From positions 1 to 64,000 of the forward strand of contig DASPIL010000098.1 of NCBI GenBank assembly GCA_035629175.1: DNA of 64,000 nt. The letters run 5' to 3'. This DNA comes from Verrucomicrobiia bacterium. Its GTDB lineage: Bacteria; Verrucomicrobiota; Verrucomicrobiia; Limisphaerales; DASXHY01. A program made the translations under genes and the position numbers. A model generated the notes under the pieces. It ran no database searches, was not told where the DNA came from, and saw only the letters and a program-made list of their open reading frames with translations. Shown in pieces: positions 17,301 through 25,413 of this stretch (position 1 is its first letter; each line of letters begins with the position of its first letter).

Positions 17301-19252
17301 GTGGGGGCCTGCGTGGTGTTGTCGATGCCAACGGCCGGATCACACAGTGGGACTTCGATGTGCAGGGCAGGCCCATCGCAAAACAATTTCCGGATGGATC
17401 GGAGATTCGATACGCCTACGAGAACACCACAAGCCGCTTGCGGGAGGTTATCGACGAGAAGCAGCAGGTGACGTTGTACACCTATAACCGCGACAACACC
17501 GTCAAGTCTGTGGTTCACGCGAATGCGGCCATTGCCACGCCGGGAGTCTCTTACACCTATGACCCCGATTATGAGCGGATCACGTCGATGACTGATGGCA
17601 TCGGCACAACGGTGTATTCCTACGTGCCCATTGCGTCACAGCCGGTTTCCGGCGCGGGTGAGATTGCTTCTGTGGATGGGCCGTTGCCGAACGACACGAT
17701 CATTTTCGGATATGACTCACTTGGACAACGCGTGTCGATGTCGATCGGTGGGGTGCAGACTTCGATCGCCTTCGATGAGATTGGAAGGCTTGCGGCGGAA
17801 ACGAATGCGCTGGGAGTTTTTGGATATGCGTATGAGGGAACATCCGATCGGATGGTTTTGCAGACGTCGCCGCATGGCATCACGACCGAACTGAACTATG
17901 CGAGCACGGTTCAGGATCGATTGCTTCAGCGAATGACGCACAAGGCGGGGAGCACTGCGGTGTCGGAATTCATTTATGGGCGCGACATCCCTGCGGGCCG
18001 CGTCGCCACCTGGAGCCAAAGGTTCGGAGCGTTGGCGCCGGACATTTATTCGTTTGGCTACGACGCTGCGAACCAGCTTCTCAGGGCGTCCGTCACCAAC
18101 GGCGGAGCGCCGGTCAAAGAGTTTATTTACGCGTATGATTCAGCTGGCAACCGGGTGCTGGAGCAGGAAGGGGGATTGAATCAGGTCGCAACCTACAATG
18201 CGTTGAACCAGATCAGCACCAGCACCGCGCATGGGGCGAGTCGCACGAATGAATGGGATGCAGTGGACCGGTTGGTGGCGGTGAACACGGGGAGCGCGCG
18301 TACGGAATTCAGCTACGACGGCCTCAGCCGTTTGGCCAGCTTGCGCCAGCTCACGAATGGAGTGGAGGTTTCCTTGCGGCGCTTCGTCTGGTGCGGAGAT
18401 TTCCTCTGTGAGGAACGCGATGCCGCCGGGGCCGTTGTCACGCGGTTTTTCAACCAGGGAATGAAACGCGAAACCGGAGCTGCCGCGGGCAACTATTATT
18501 ACACGCGGGATCATCTCGGATCCATTCGCGAACTGCTGGATGCGGGCGGAAATGTTCGGGCGCGTTATAGCTATGACCCTTTTGGCCGGCGAACGCGGAT
18601 TGCGGGTGATCTCGATGCAGCCTTTGGGTTCGCTGGAATGTTCTGGGTTCCGCAGGCAAACCTGTTCCTGACGCGATTCCGCGCGTATGACCCTGACATC
18701 GGCCGCTGGCTTTCTCGTGATCCAATGGAGTTGGCCGAAGCCCGCGAAGGTCCCAACTTGTATGCTTACGTGGGGAACAATCCGATTAACTTCGTCGATC
18801 CGGAAGGCCTCGCATTTACAACGGCTGATGCGTTTTGCCTAAAACATCCGCTCGTGTGCGCTGAGATTGCAGGCGTCGGCGCTGCGGCTGCGGACCGCGT
18901 CCGGCGTGGAGGCGAGATCCTTCAACGCGGCTGGCAGGCGGTCCAATGCGGTGCTGACAGATTATTGCCGGGAAGGATTCAGGCGATCCGAGAACGAGTT
19001 CCAGAAGCCGTGCGGCAGTTCAAGGATTACCTCAAGGATCCGTGGACGTCCGACAACGTGATGAAGCTCGGCGTGGATTACGCTGCGAAAGGAAAGGAAT
19101 ACTGGGCCACGGTTTACATGGGTCCGCCTCATCTGTGGCTGGAGGTGGGAATGGCCTTTGATGACGCGGCCCTTTTGTTGTCGCAACGCATGGGCATTTC
19201 CCTCGAGGCCGCGCGTTCGTGGCTGAGTTTTATCACGGGGTTCACACCGTAG
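14363..19252 (+). CDS. RHS/YD-repeat protein with C39-peptidase-like N-terminal region
   Basis: A 1,629-residue secreted protein starting at TTG 14363, with a signal peptide (FAFIAMLLAAVVSPAGGA). Residues about 60-190 are TPR-like helices. Residues about 205-330 resemble a C39-like cysteine peptidase fold: Cys in RCGPLALQSIA, then VHWKVGHYAAM with a candidate His and DRYLLEDSTFG with a candidate Asp. DUF6531-like and many YD repeats follow (for example YDALGRVRTRTDDTG). The RHS core ends in GPNLYAYVGNNPINFVDPEG, followed by a unique C-terminal piece of about 130 residues with no family I recognise. RHS shells usually encapsulate a C-terminal toxin. No obvious immunity gene follows; the next gene is a secreted repeat protein 12 bases on. 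Confidence 0.9.
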   Translation: MKTFAFIAMLLAAVVSPAGGAPTGADISPAPLAPSSGVLPLRFSEQPATDEIRNARVFDEPLVPVGREPGPAENSALAAALLAFSQRTNPDDFSSLSSFLKRFPRSPWRAALLTSLGIEYYHGAHYSLALDAWREAWALGRNAADLPGKFQADRAVCELASLYSRLGRMDELHALLESVSNRAFLGGTAERINLAREALQMMRHQPGISFRCGPLALQSIARSLNSDAPIDPSILNAASAHRGFSLTQVAEIGKDAGLNYQMAFRRKGGAFVVPSVVHWKVGHYAAMIQQVGDRYLLEDSTFGNTVWATRQTLESETSGYFLLPPGKLPPGWRDVSNREGNRIWGKGVTSGIDPDNYTPDDLQAGQCPIEEMGMAISRVHLGLANLQIRDTPVGYAPPVGPAVRFTVRYNHRDYLQPASQISTVLGPKWSHDWTGHIRDTPANPLAEVKYFVGGGGARTFTGFAAATQTFALQQFDQTRLRRTGPNSYEMLYRDGSKKIFALRSANRVYLTQVVDPAGNAVTLTYDGSLRLVSLTDAIGQVTTLEYTQPGASLLITKVTDPFGRSARFDYGSFELLLEHDGNPNTPPVPTDVFALTNITDVLGLSSRFEYAGAPAVDTNMTITRLTTPYGASTFLAGQGGGPSGSTRFLETVYPDGSRDRVEYNQNTNGLAFSEPAGSVPQGINAFNQWMHGRNTYYWDRNACAQAYGDYSKATIYHWLHSPNVATTAGILESVKAPLERRVWYNYPGQGAPYHTTGSSDLPIRVGRVLDDGTTQLDSYAYNSLGRLVSSIDPIGRELTYIYATNQIDLLEIRQTRGTNNELLFQATYNSQHLPVTITDAAGQTTTNTYNARGQLLTSTNPKGETSTFTYDSNGYVVAADGPLPGTNDTFRTTYDALGRVRTRTDDTGYTLTFDYDTMDRITRVTHPDSTYLQFTYNRLDTAGLRDTAGRQTFFEHDSMRQLTKRTDPLGRVTQYQWCNCGGLRGVVDANGRITQWDFDVQGRPIAKQFPDGSEIRYAYENTTSRLREVIDEKQQVTLYTYNRDNTVKSVVHANAAIATPGVSYTYDPDYERITSMTDGIGTTVYSYVPIASQPVSGAGEIASVDGPLPNDTIIFGYDSLGQRVSMSIGGVQTSIAFDEIGRLAAETNALGVFGYAYEGTSDRMVLQTSPHGITTELNYASTVQDRLLQRMTHKAGSTAVSEFIYGRDIPAGRVATWSQRFGALAPDIYSFGYDAANQLLRASVTNGGAPVKEFIYAYDSAGNRVLEQEGGLNQVATYNALNQISTSTAHGASRTNEWDAVDRLVAVNTGSARTEFSYDGLSRLASLRQLTNGVEVSLRRFVWCGDFLCEERDAAGAVVTRFFNQGMKRETGAAAGNYYYTRDHLGSIRELLDAGGNVRARYSYDPFGRRTRIAGDLDAAFGFAGMFWVPQANLFLTRFRAYDPDIGRWLSRDPMELAEAREGPNLYAYVGNNPINFVDPEGLAFTTADAFCLKHPLVCAEIAGVGAAAADRVRRGGEILQRGWQAVQCGADRLLPGRIQAIRERVPEAVRQFKDYLKDPWTSDNVMKLGVDYAAKGKEYWATVYMGPPHLWLEVGMAFDDAALLLSQRMGISLEAARSWLSFITGFTP

Positions 19253-19264
19253 GCGGGAGGAACA

Positions 19265-22200
19265 ATGCGAGACGCCAGGCGCCCATCCGAATTTTCTCTG
19301 CGAACACAAGGGTGCGCCTCAGTTGGTCTCACGAGATTCATCGCCGCGATTCTCCTTTGCGAGTTGCTCACCATCGGACTCGCCCAGCCGGCACGATTCG
19401 TTTTCGATCCCAATGGCAATCTCGAGGTACGCGACGGCGTCGAAAACCAACCGCCGCACATTGTGCGCCAGCCGACGGACCATGTCGTGCAGCCGGGAGC
19501 GCTTTCCTCGTTTTCAGTGGTGGTGGCGGACACGAGGGGCGTGGCGTATCAATGGCGACTCAACGGCTCGCCGTTGCTCGGGGCCACCAACGATTCTCTA
19601 TTGATATCACCGGCCAACCAAGACGAAGGGGCATATTCCGTGGTGTTGGTGAACGGTGGGGGAAGCGTGACAAGCGCCCCGGCCCTCTTGTTGATCGATG
19701 GCGACCGCGACGGACTGCCCGATTCCTGGGAGCAAAATCACTTTGGCGGACTTGGACAGCGTTCTGACGGCGATTTCGATGGCGACGGTGTTTCGAACCG
19801 AGACGAGTACCGCGATGCGACGAATCCGGCTGATGTGGCATCAGTTCTTTTCCGGCTGACGGTAATCAGCGATGGGGGGCACGTCACTGTGAGTCCAAGC
19901 CGTTTTGGCTTCACCAATGGAGAGATGGTGACGTTGACCGCGACGGCATTTGCTCCCAACACCTTCCATGGATGGGCGGGCGCGACGAATTCGCTGGAGC
20001 CGGTGATCAGCCTGAAGATGGATTCCAACAAAACGATCTTCGCCTTGCTTGGCTCCTACAATGTCGCATGGACCAACAACACGGGCGGGAATTGGAATGT
20101 CGCCTCGCATTGGAGTCCGAATGTCGTCCCGGGCTCGAACGACACCGTCAGCATTCCGCGCGGCGTCGTCGTCACGCTCAATTCCGATGCCGCCGTGTCA
20201 AGCCTCGTCATGGGAGGCGCGGGGTCGCCCACTTTGGCAGGGGCAGGCACCTTGTTGCTGCATCGGAATTCATCCTGGTCTTCGGGAACGATGAGCGGCG
20301 CGGGACGCACCATCGTGGCTCCTGGAGCCACACTCACGGTGGCGAATGGCAGCGCAGTGGGCTTGTCGCGGACACTTGAAATCGGCGGAACGCTGCTTTG
20401 GACCGGAGCCAATATTAACATGAACAACGCGGTGATCACCAATCGGCCGGGAGGGCTGGTTGAGGCGCGAGGTTCAGGAGGGCTGGCTTACAACGGAGGC
20501 ACGCCGCGATTTGACAACGCGGGCACATTTCGAAAAGCAGTGCACACCGGAACCACCGCGTTCACGAGCGTCGGCTTCAACAACTTCAACGTCGTTGAAG
20601 TGCAAACGGGCACGCTCTCACTCGCTGGAGGCGGTTTCAATGGCGGCGCAATTCACATTCCCGCTGGCTCGGCCCTTGTATACGCAAGCGGGACGCAGGC
20701 TTCAATCGCGGGGTCGAGTATCACAGGCGGCGGAAACCTGACGATCAGTGGCGGCACGGTGAACCTTGCAGGGTTGGTGGATCTGCGCGGTACGCAGTCC
20801 GTGAACAACGGCGTCGCGAACTTCACCGGCAACTTCATCTGCACCAACAATACGCTGAACATCGCCGGCGGAACGGCAAACTTCAGCGGCACGGGAATCG
20901 TCAGCCCGGCGATTCTGAACCTGGGCGGCGGCACTCTGAGCGGGAATCAGGCCGTAACTGTTCTTGGTGCGATGAACTGGACTGGCGGCAGCATGAGCGG
21001 AAGCGGCCGCACCGTGATTCCATCAGGTGTGACCCTGACCCTCGCCAATGCCAACGCAGTGGCATTGAATCGAACGCTTGAGAATGGCGGCACGCTGTCG
21101 TGGACGGGTGCCAACATCAGCATGAACAATTCCGTGATTACGAACCGCCCGGGCGCGCTGTTTGAAACCCGCGGAAGCGGCGGTTTGGCTTTCAACGGAG
21201 GTTCTCCGCGAGTCGATAATGCCGGCACATTTCGAAAAACGGTCCACACAGGAACAACCGCGCTCACCAGCGTTGCCTTGAATAATTACAACACGGTCGA
21301 ACTGCAAACAGGGACGCTGTCCCTGAGCGGTGGTGGTCTCAACGCAGGCACGATTCACGTTCCCGCTGGATCGGCCCTGGTGTACGCCAGCGGAACCCAC
21401 ACGGCGATCGCGGGATCCGGCATCGCAGGCGATGGAAACCTGACGATCAATGGCGGCACGGTGAATCTCGCGGGGTTGGTTCATCTTCGCGGCACGCATG
21501 CGGTGAACAACGGTGTTGCGAACTTCACCGGCAACGTCATCTGCACCAACAACACGCTGAACATCGCAGGCGGAACGGCGAACTTCAGCGGCACGGGAAT
21601 CGTCAGCCCCGCGACTCTGAACCTGGGCGGCGGCACTCTGAGTGGGAATCAGGCCGTAACTGTTCTTGGCGCGATGAACTGGACTGGCGGCAGCATGACC
21701 GGAAGCGGCCGGACCGTGATTCCATCAGGTGTGACCCTGACCCTCGCCAATGCCAACGCAGTGGCATTGAATCGAACGCTTGAGAATGGCGGCACGCTGT
21801 TGTGGACGGGCGCCAACATCAGCATGAACAATTCCCTGATTACGAACCGGCCGGGCGCGCTGTTTGAAACCCGCGGAGGCGGCGGTTTGGCTTACAACGG
21901 AGGTTCTCCACGAGTCGACAATGCGGGGGTGTTTCGAAAGGTGCTCCACGCGGGCACGACTGCGTTCACCAGCGTCGCATTGAACAACTTCAATGTCGTC
22001 GAACTGCAAACGGGAACGCTGTCTCTGAACGGCGGCGGTTTTAACAGCGGGTCGATTGAAGTTCCTGCTGGGACGGCACTCGTATTCGCCAACGGAACTC
22101 ACACTTCGATCGCTGGATCGAGTATTGCAGGCGGCGGAAATCTGACAATCGGCGGCGGCACGGTGAATCTGGCGGGGTTGGTGGATCTGCGCGGTACGCA

Positions 22201-23248
22201 CTCCGTGAACAACGGCGTTGCCAACTTCACGGGCCATTTCATCTGCACCAACACCACGCTGAACATCGCAGGCGGAACGGCAAACTTCAGCGGTGCGGGA
22301 ATCGTCAGCCCGGCGACTCTGAACCTGGGCGGCGGCACTTTGACGGGGAACCAGGTCGTGACTGTGCTTGGTGTGATGAATTGGACCGGCGGCAGCATGA
22401 GCGGGAGCGGCCGCACCGTTATTCCCTCCGGGGTCACCCTGAACGTCGCCAATGCAAACGTAGTGGGGCTGAACCGGAGACTAGAAAATGCCGGGACGAT
22501 GTTGTGGACGGGATCCACTGTCAGCATGAATAACTCGGTCATCACCAATTGGCCCGGAGCGCTCATCGAAACACGCGGCTCGGGAGGGTTGGCTTACAAC
22601 GGAGGTTCTCCACGATTCGATAACGCAGGCACCTTCCGAAAGGCAGTGCACACCGGGACAACAGCACTCACCAGCATTCCCTTCAACAACTACAACGTTG
22701 TGGAAATCCGCAGCGGAACCCTTGCGCCGAACGGCGGCTTCAACTCCACCACCAATTCCGTATTGGAATGCGTCCTAGCCGGGCTCACTCCCGGCGTTCA
22801 ACACGGACGTATTCAGTTCACCGGGCCGATTGCGCTGTCCGGGACACTGCGCGTGAGTTTCACAAATAGCTTTGTACCTGGAGTCAGCGACTCCTTCACT
22901 GTTGTTGCAGCGAGCAGTCGCCAGGGCTCGTTCCAGAACTTTTCCTATCCTTCGGGCGAAGTGACAATGATCGTCAGCAACACGCCCAACGCCGTTGTGG
23001 TGCGGGTTTTAGATGTGCTGACAGGTGCTGCGCGCCCGCTGCTCACCGCATCGCGGAGCGGAACCAACCTCTTGTTGCATTGGACGGCCGAGCCGAACGC
23101 AACGTACCGATTGGAATATTCTGATGCGTTGGAGGGTGGCCCATGGAACGTACTTGCGGGAGACGTGACAGCGCTTACAAATTTTGCGCAGAAAGTGGAG
23201 ATCCTCGGCCCAACCAACCGTTTGTATCGCCTGCGCGTGCTTCCATGA
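19265..23248 (+). CDS. Large secreted repeat protein (Ig-like, calcium-loop, beta-repeat)
   Basis: A 1,327-residue protein with a signal peptide ending near LAQ (about residue 40) and a good ribosome-binding site (GGGAGG, 19257-19262). Order of parts: Ig-like domain (about 65-135); calcium-loop segment DGDRDGLPDSWEQNHFGG with DGDFDGDGVSNRDEY; a bacterial InlB_B-like repeat (GGHVTVSPSRFGFTNGEMVT, GWAGATNS); then a Gly/Asn/Thr-rich parallel-beta-like region with a 234-residue unit repeated; and a C-terminal module ending TNRLYRLRVLP. The repeats resemble passenger domains of adhesins, although no autotransporter barrel or PEP-CTERM signal is present. It is probably cotranscribed with the RHS gene. 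Function is unknown; an extracellular adhesin or structural role is inferred. Confidence 0.8.
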   Translation: MRDARRPSEFSLRTQGCASVGLTRFIAAILLCELLTIGLAQPARFVFDPNGNLEVRDGVENQPPHIVRQPTDHVVQPGALSSFSVVVADTRGVAYQWRLNGSPLLGATNDSLLISPANQDEGAYSVVLVNGGGSVTSAPALLLIDGDRDGLPDSWEQNHFGGLGQRSDGDFDGDGVSNRDEYRDATNPADVASVLFRLTVISDGGHVTVSPSRFGFTNGEMVTLTATAFAPNTFHGWAGATNSLEPVISLKMDSNKTIFALLGSYNVAWTNNTGGNWNVASHWSPNVVPGSNDTVSIPRGVVVTLNSDAAVSSLVMGGAGSPTLAGAGTLLLHRNSSWSSGTMSGAGRTIVAPGATLTVANGSAVGLSRTLEIGGTLLWTGANINMNNAVITNRPGGLVEARGSGGLAYNGGTPRFDNAGTFRKAVHTGTTAFTSVGFNNFNVVEVQTGTLSLAGGGFNGGAIHIPAGSALVYASGTQASIAGSSITGGGNLTISGGTVNLAGLVDLRGTQSVNNGVANFTGNFICTNNTLNIAGGTANFSGTGIVSPAILNLGGGTLSGNQAVTVLGAMNWTGGSMSGSGRTVIPSGVTLTLANANAVALNRTLENGGTLSWTGANISMNNSVITNRPGALFETRGSGGLAFNGGSPRVDNAGTFRKTVHTGTTALTSVALNNYNTVELQTGTLSLSGGGLNAGTIHVPAGSALVYASGTHTAIAGSGIAGDGNLTINGGTVNLAGLVHLRGTHAVNNGVANFTGNVICTNNTLNIAGGTANFSGTGIVSPATLNLGGGTLSGNQAVTVLGAMNWTGGSMTGSGRTVIPSGVTLTLANANAVALNRTLENGGTLLWTGANISMNNSLITNRPGALFETRGGGGLAYNGGSPRVDNAGVFRKVLHAGTTAFTSVALNNFNVVELQTGTLSLNGGGFNSGSIEVPAGTALVFANGTHTSIAGSSIAGGGNLTIGGGTVNLAGLVDLRGTHSVNNGVANFTGHFICTNTTLNIAGGTANFSGAGIVSPATLNLGGGTLTGNQVVTVLGVMNWTGGSMSGSGRTVIPSGVTLNVANANVVGLNRRLENAGTMLWTGSTVSMNNSVITNWPGALIETRGSGGLAYNGGSPRFDNAGTFRKAVHTGTTALTSIPFNNYNVVEIRSGTLAPNGGFNSTTNSVLECVLAGLTPGVQHGRIQFTGPIALSGTLRVSFTNSFVPGVSDSFTVVAASSRQGSFQNFSYPSGEVTMIVSNTPNAVVVRVLDVLTGAARPLLTASRSGTNLLLHWTAEPNATYRLEYSDALEGGPWNVLAGDVTALTNFAQKVEILGPTNRLYRLRVLP
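20291..22740 (+). repeat. 702-bp in-frame tandem repeats, three full units plus a partial fourth
   Basis: The marker ATGAGCGG / ATGACCGG (peptide GSMSGSGRTVIPSGVTL or its variants) occurs at 20291, 20993, 21695 and 22397, each exactly 702 bases apart, or 234 codons. Units 2 and 3 are nearly identical over long stretches. Unit 1 and the partial unit 4 are more diverged, a pattern expected from recent expansion of the central units by unequal recombination. Confidence 0.92.
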
Positions 23249-23298
23249 CGATCGGCGCGGAGACCGCAAGGCTGTTGCGCGAGCCTCTCACAATGCAA

Positions 23299-24267
23299 TC
23301 AGTGAGTCATCAAATAGAACACCATGTTGATACCCAGCGGATAGGCGATCTTTTCTGAGAAGCGGCTGAAGTAGAGATCGTTTTCACCTTCCCGTTCCCA
23401 GCCATCGCTCACGTCGCTGTTATGGATCGCTAGAATCATGATGCGTCCGGCGCCATCCAGCAGCGCGCGGACATGCATTTCTTCGCTGCCGGGGCCGCGG
23501 AACATGCGGTGCGGAGGAGAGTGCGCATCGGCCGGATTGAAGTCGGGATTCCAGAACTGAATGGTTGGGACGCGCAGGTGATGCATCGGACCGCGCAAAT
23601 CGAAGACACAATGAAACACGGGATGATCCAGCTCGAGGTCGATCCAATGTTGATCCGGCACCACGCGGCGGATTTCGCTGGCGAAGCCTTCCCATTCGGG
23701 TTCGCTCCAGAAATCGTTCACGAAGAGGGCGCCGCCCGCCGCCAGGTATCGCCGAAGCGCACGCACTTCATCGTCGCTCAATTGCATGTAGCCCGCGTGC
23801 TCTAGGTAAAGCAGCGGGTGATTGAAAAGGTCGGGATCGGTGAGCTTTAACACTCGAGCATCCGGGTCCGTGCGGATGGAGGTGAGTTGCTGCAAGCGGT
23901 ACGACAGGTTCAGGTCCGCATCGGGATAATCAACCCACCAACCGAGCCTGCGTCCGAAACCGCGCCGCGATCCGCGCGGCGCATCGGATTGGAATATCAT
24001 TCGGGTGAACGTGAACACGTCGCGCTCGAATCCGGGGGCATTGGTCCATCCGGGAGTTTCGGAGCTGTGAGAAAGCGTTTCGCGAGCGGTGCGCACCTTG
24101 TCCTCGTCCACGACAGCGCCGCCCTCGATGCGCACAAGATTGCCTGACGAACGGTTTTCATCGAACCCGGAACGTGGTGGAAACTGCGCCACGCAGATTC
24201 CCGCACTGACGAGCGCGGCAGCAATCCACGCAAGGCATGTCTTGTTCAGGTTGTGGCGCGAGTGCAT
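23299..24267 (-). CDS. DUF4159 domain protein, secreted
   Basis: A 322-residue protein. The ATG at 24267 begins a signal peptide (CLAWIAAALVSAGICVAQ); an upstream in-frame start at 24342 adds 25 residues unlike a leader. The DUF4159 region includes NHPLLYLEHAGYMQLSDDEV, AAGGALFVNDFWSEPEW and DLELDHPVFHCVFDL, and the C terminus has RIMILAIHNSDVSDGWERE and YPLGINMVFYLMTH. DUF4159 proteins often accompany moxR/DUF58 loci and have a glutamine-amidotransferase-like fold without known activity. Here the gene stands alone, about 12 kb from the bat operon. Confidence 0.85.
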   Translation of the reverse strand: MHSRHNLNKTCLAWIAAALVSAGICVAQFPPRSGFDENRSSGNLVRIEGGAVVDEDKVRTARETLSHSSETPGWTNAPGFERDVFTFTRMIFQSDAPRGSRRGFGRRLGWWVDYPDADLNLSYRLQQLTSIRTDPDARVLKLTDPDLFNHPLLYLEHAGYMQLSDDEVRALRRYLAAGGALFVNDFWSEPEWEGFASEIRRVVPDQHWIDLELDHPVFHCVFDLRGPMHHLRVPTIQFWNPDFNPADAHSPPHRMFRGPGSEEMHVRALLDGAGRIMILAIHNSDVSDGWEREGENDLYFSRFSEKIAYPLGINMVFYLMTH

Positions 24268-24449
24268 GGAGCGGTGAAACTCGCAACTCTGCCCTAACGC
24301 GCAGCAGCGTGCAACCTGAAGGGAGGAGTCAGCGAGTGGCATTGCGGGTCATCAAGGGCAGTTTTTCGGGGCAAATACGGGCGGCAAATCACACGAGTTC
24401 GGGCTGGCGGAAATCCTCGCGCTGCGTATCTTTGCAGTCACCGTGTGTA

Positions 24450-24473
24450 GGCCGGACCTGTTGTCCGGCTTTT
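24450..24473 (+). terminator. Rho-independent terminator with no obvious upstream gene
   Basis: Stem GCCGGAC / GTCCGGC (24450-24456 and 24462-24468), a 5-base loop, then TTTTT on the plus strand. The nearest upstream plus-strand coding sequence ends at 23248, beyond a minus-strand gene, so it may end a small RNA starting somewhere after about 24270. Confidence 0.7.
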
Positions 24474-24603
24474 TCTTTGCCGGCGAGCTTTCCAGGCGGC
24501 GCTTCCGGTGCAGGGAAGAAGCATTGAACATGCGGCTGTTGGAGTGTGGTTTTCCTAAAAATTCTTGCCCGGTGCGGTCACCGCACTTACTGTTTTGGCG
24601 GTT

Positions 24604-24678
24604 GCGCGCTTAGCTCAGTGGTAGAGCATTACCTTCACACGGTAGGGGTCGCAGGTTCGAAACCTGCAGCGCGCACCA
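24604..24678 (+). tRNA. tRNA-Val(CAC)
   Basis: A 75-nt tRNA. Acceptor GCGCGCT pairs with AGCGCGC, followed by A and an encoded CCA. The D arm is GCTCAGTGGTAGAGC, the anticodon loop TTCACAC gives anticodon CAC (reads GUG), and the T arm GCAGGTTCGAAACCTGC is perfect. Confidence 0.95.
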
Positions 24679-24714
24679 TCCTCCGCCTCCACGAAATTCC
24701 CCCGCTGCTCCACA

Positions 24715-25245
24715 TCAGAACTGATCTTCCTTCTCCTTGAACAGCACGTTGAACGTCGTCATCGATCCATAGCAGCGTGTTATATACTGCTGCATTTCGA
24801 TCTTCTCGCCGTCAGTGAGTTTATCGTGCGCGTTGATTTTCTGTTCGAGCACGCGCAGTTGGTTCCTCATCCCAACGATCTTGTGGAAGAAGGTTTCCAG
24901 GGGCACTTCCTTGGTTTGCAGCGCGGGATCGGCGGGATGAAGCACGGCTTTGCCTCCGTGCCACCGCGCGCCCAGCTTGCCGATCTCGGCATCGGGCTTG
25001 TCAATGCCCAGGCGGGCGAGAGCCGATTCGAGCGTCTGTTCGATGAACTGTTTCAAGGGCACCGCCAACTCGCTCACGTTCGCCTGGGGTTCAGCAGGCA
25101 TCAGGCCTGCGGGCTCGGGGGCGATCGTCCGTTTGCCGTCAGGAAAGTGAATTTCTGACGTTGCTTCGGAAATTGTTTTCACGACGCCAACGCCGTATTG
25201 CGGATGGCGGACGTTCATGCCGATGTGCAATGCCTCAATCTTCAT
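24715..25245 (-). CDS. Conserved hypothetical protein with CarD/UvrD-tail-like N-terminal motif
   Basis: A 176-residue cytoplasmic-looking protein. The first 50 residues contain [17 protein letters not shown], resembling the tudor-like module of CarD and UvrD/PcrA tails that binds RNA polymerase. The middle has [19 protein letters not shown], and the C-terminal part ([20 protein letters not shown]) is helical. I do not recognise the complete family. The ATG at 25245 is preferred; a GTG at 25254 is also open in frame. The gene stands alone between tRNA-Val and comM. Confidence 0.7.
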   Translation of the reverse strand: MKIEALHIGMNVRHPQYGVGVVKTISEATSEIHFPDGKRTIAPEPAGLMPAEPQANVSELAVPLKQFIEQTLESALARLGIDKPDAEIGKLGARWHGGKAVLHPADPALQTKEVPLETFFHKIVGMRNQLRVLEQKINAHDKLTDGEKIEMQQYITRCYGSMTTFNVLFKEKEDQF

Positions 25246-25413
25246 GTCGTTCACTTTAGTCGGCCCCTGCGGGAACGGACAACCGGATTCCCAATGGATT
25301 GGCGGTGTGAGTGTTCCCGACAGGAATGGCTCAACCTTTTTTTGATCGCGGGTAACGAGATTTGCACGCGCTTTTCCGGTTGCGTTTGGAATCTGTCCTG
25401 ATTAGCTCTGCGC

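Noticed and set aside
20291-22740. CRISPR or insertion-sequence repeat explanation for the 702-bp period
   Set aside because: The units are in frame inside one long gene and encode conserved protein repeats.
24241-24342. Signal recognition particle RNA on the minus strand, suggested by TCAGGTTG and GCTGCTGCG words
   Set aside because: The required GGAA tetraloop motif and flanking pairing are missing, and the segment overlaps the DUF4159 leader.
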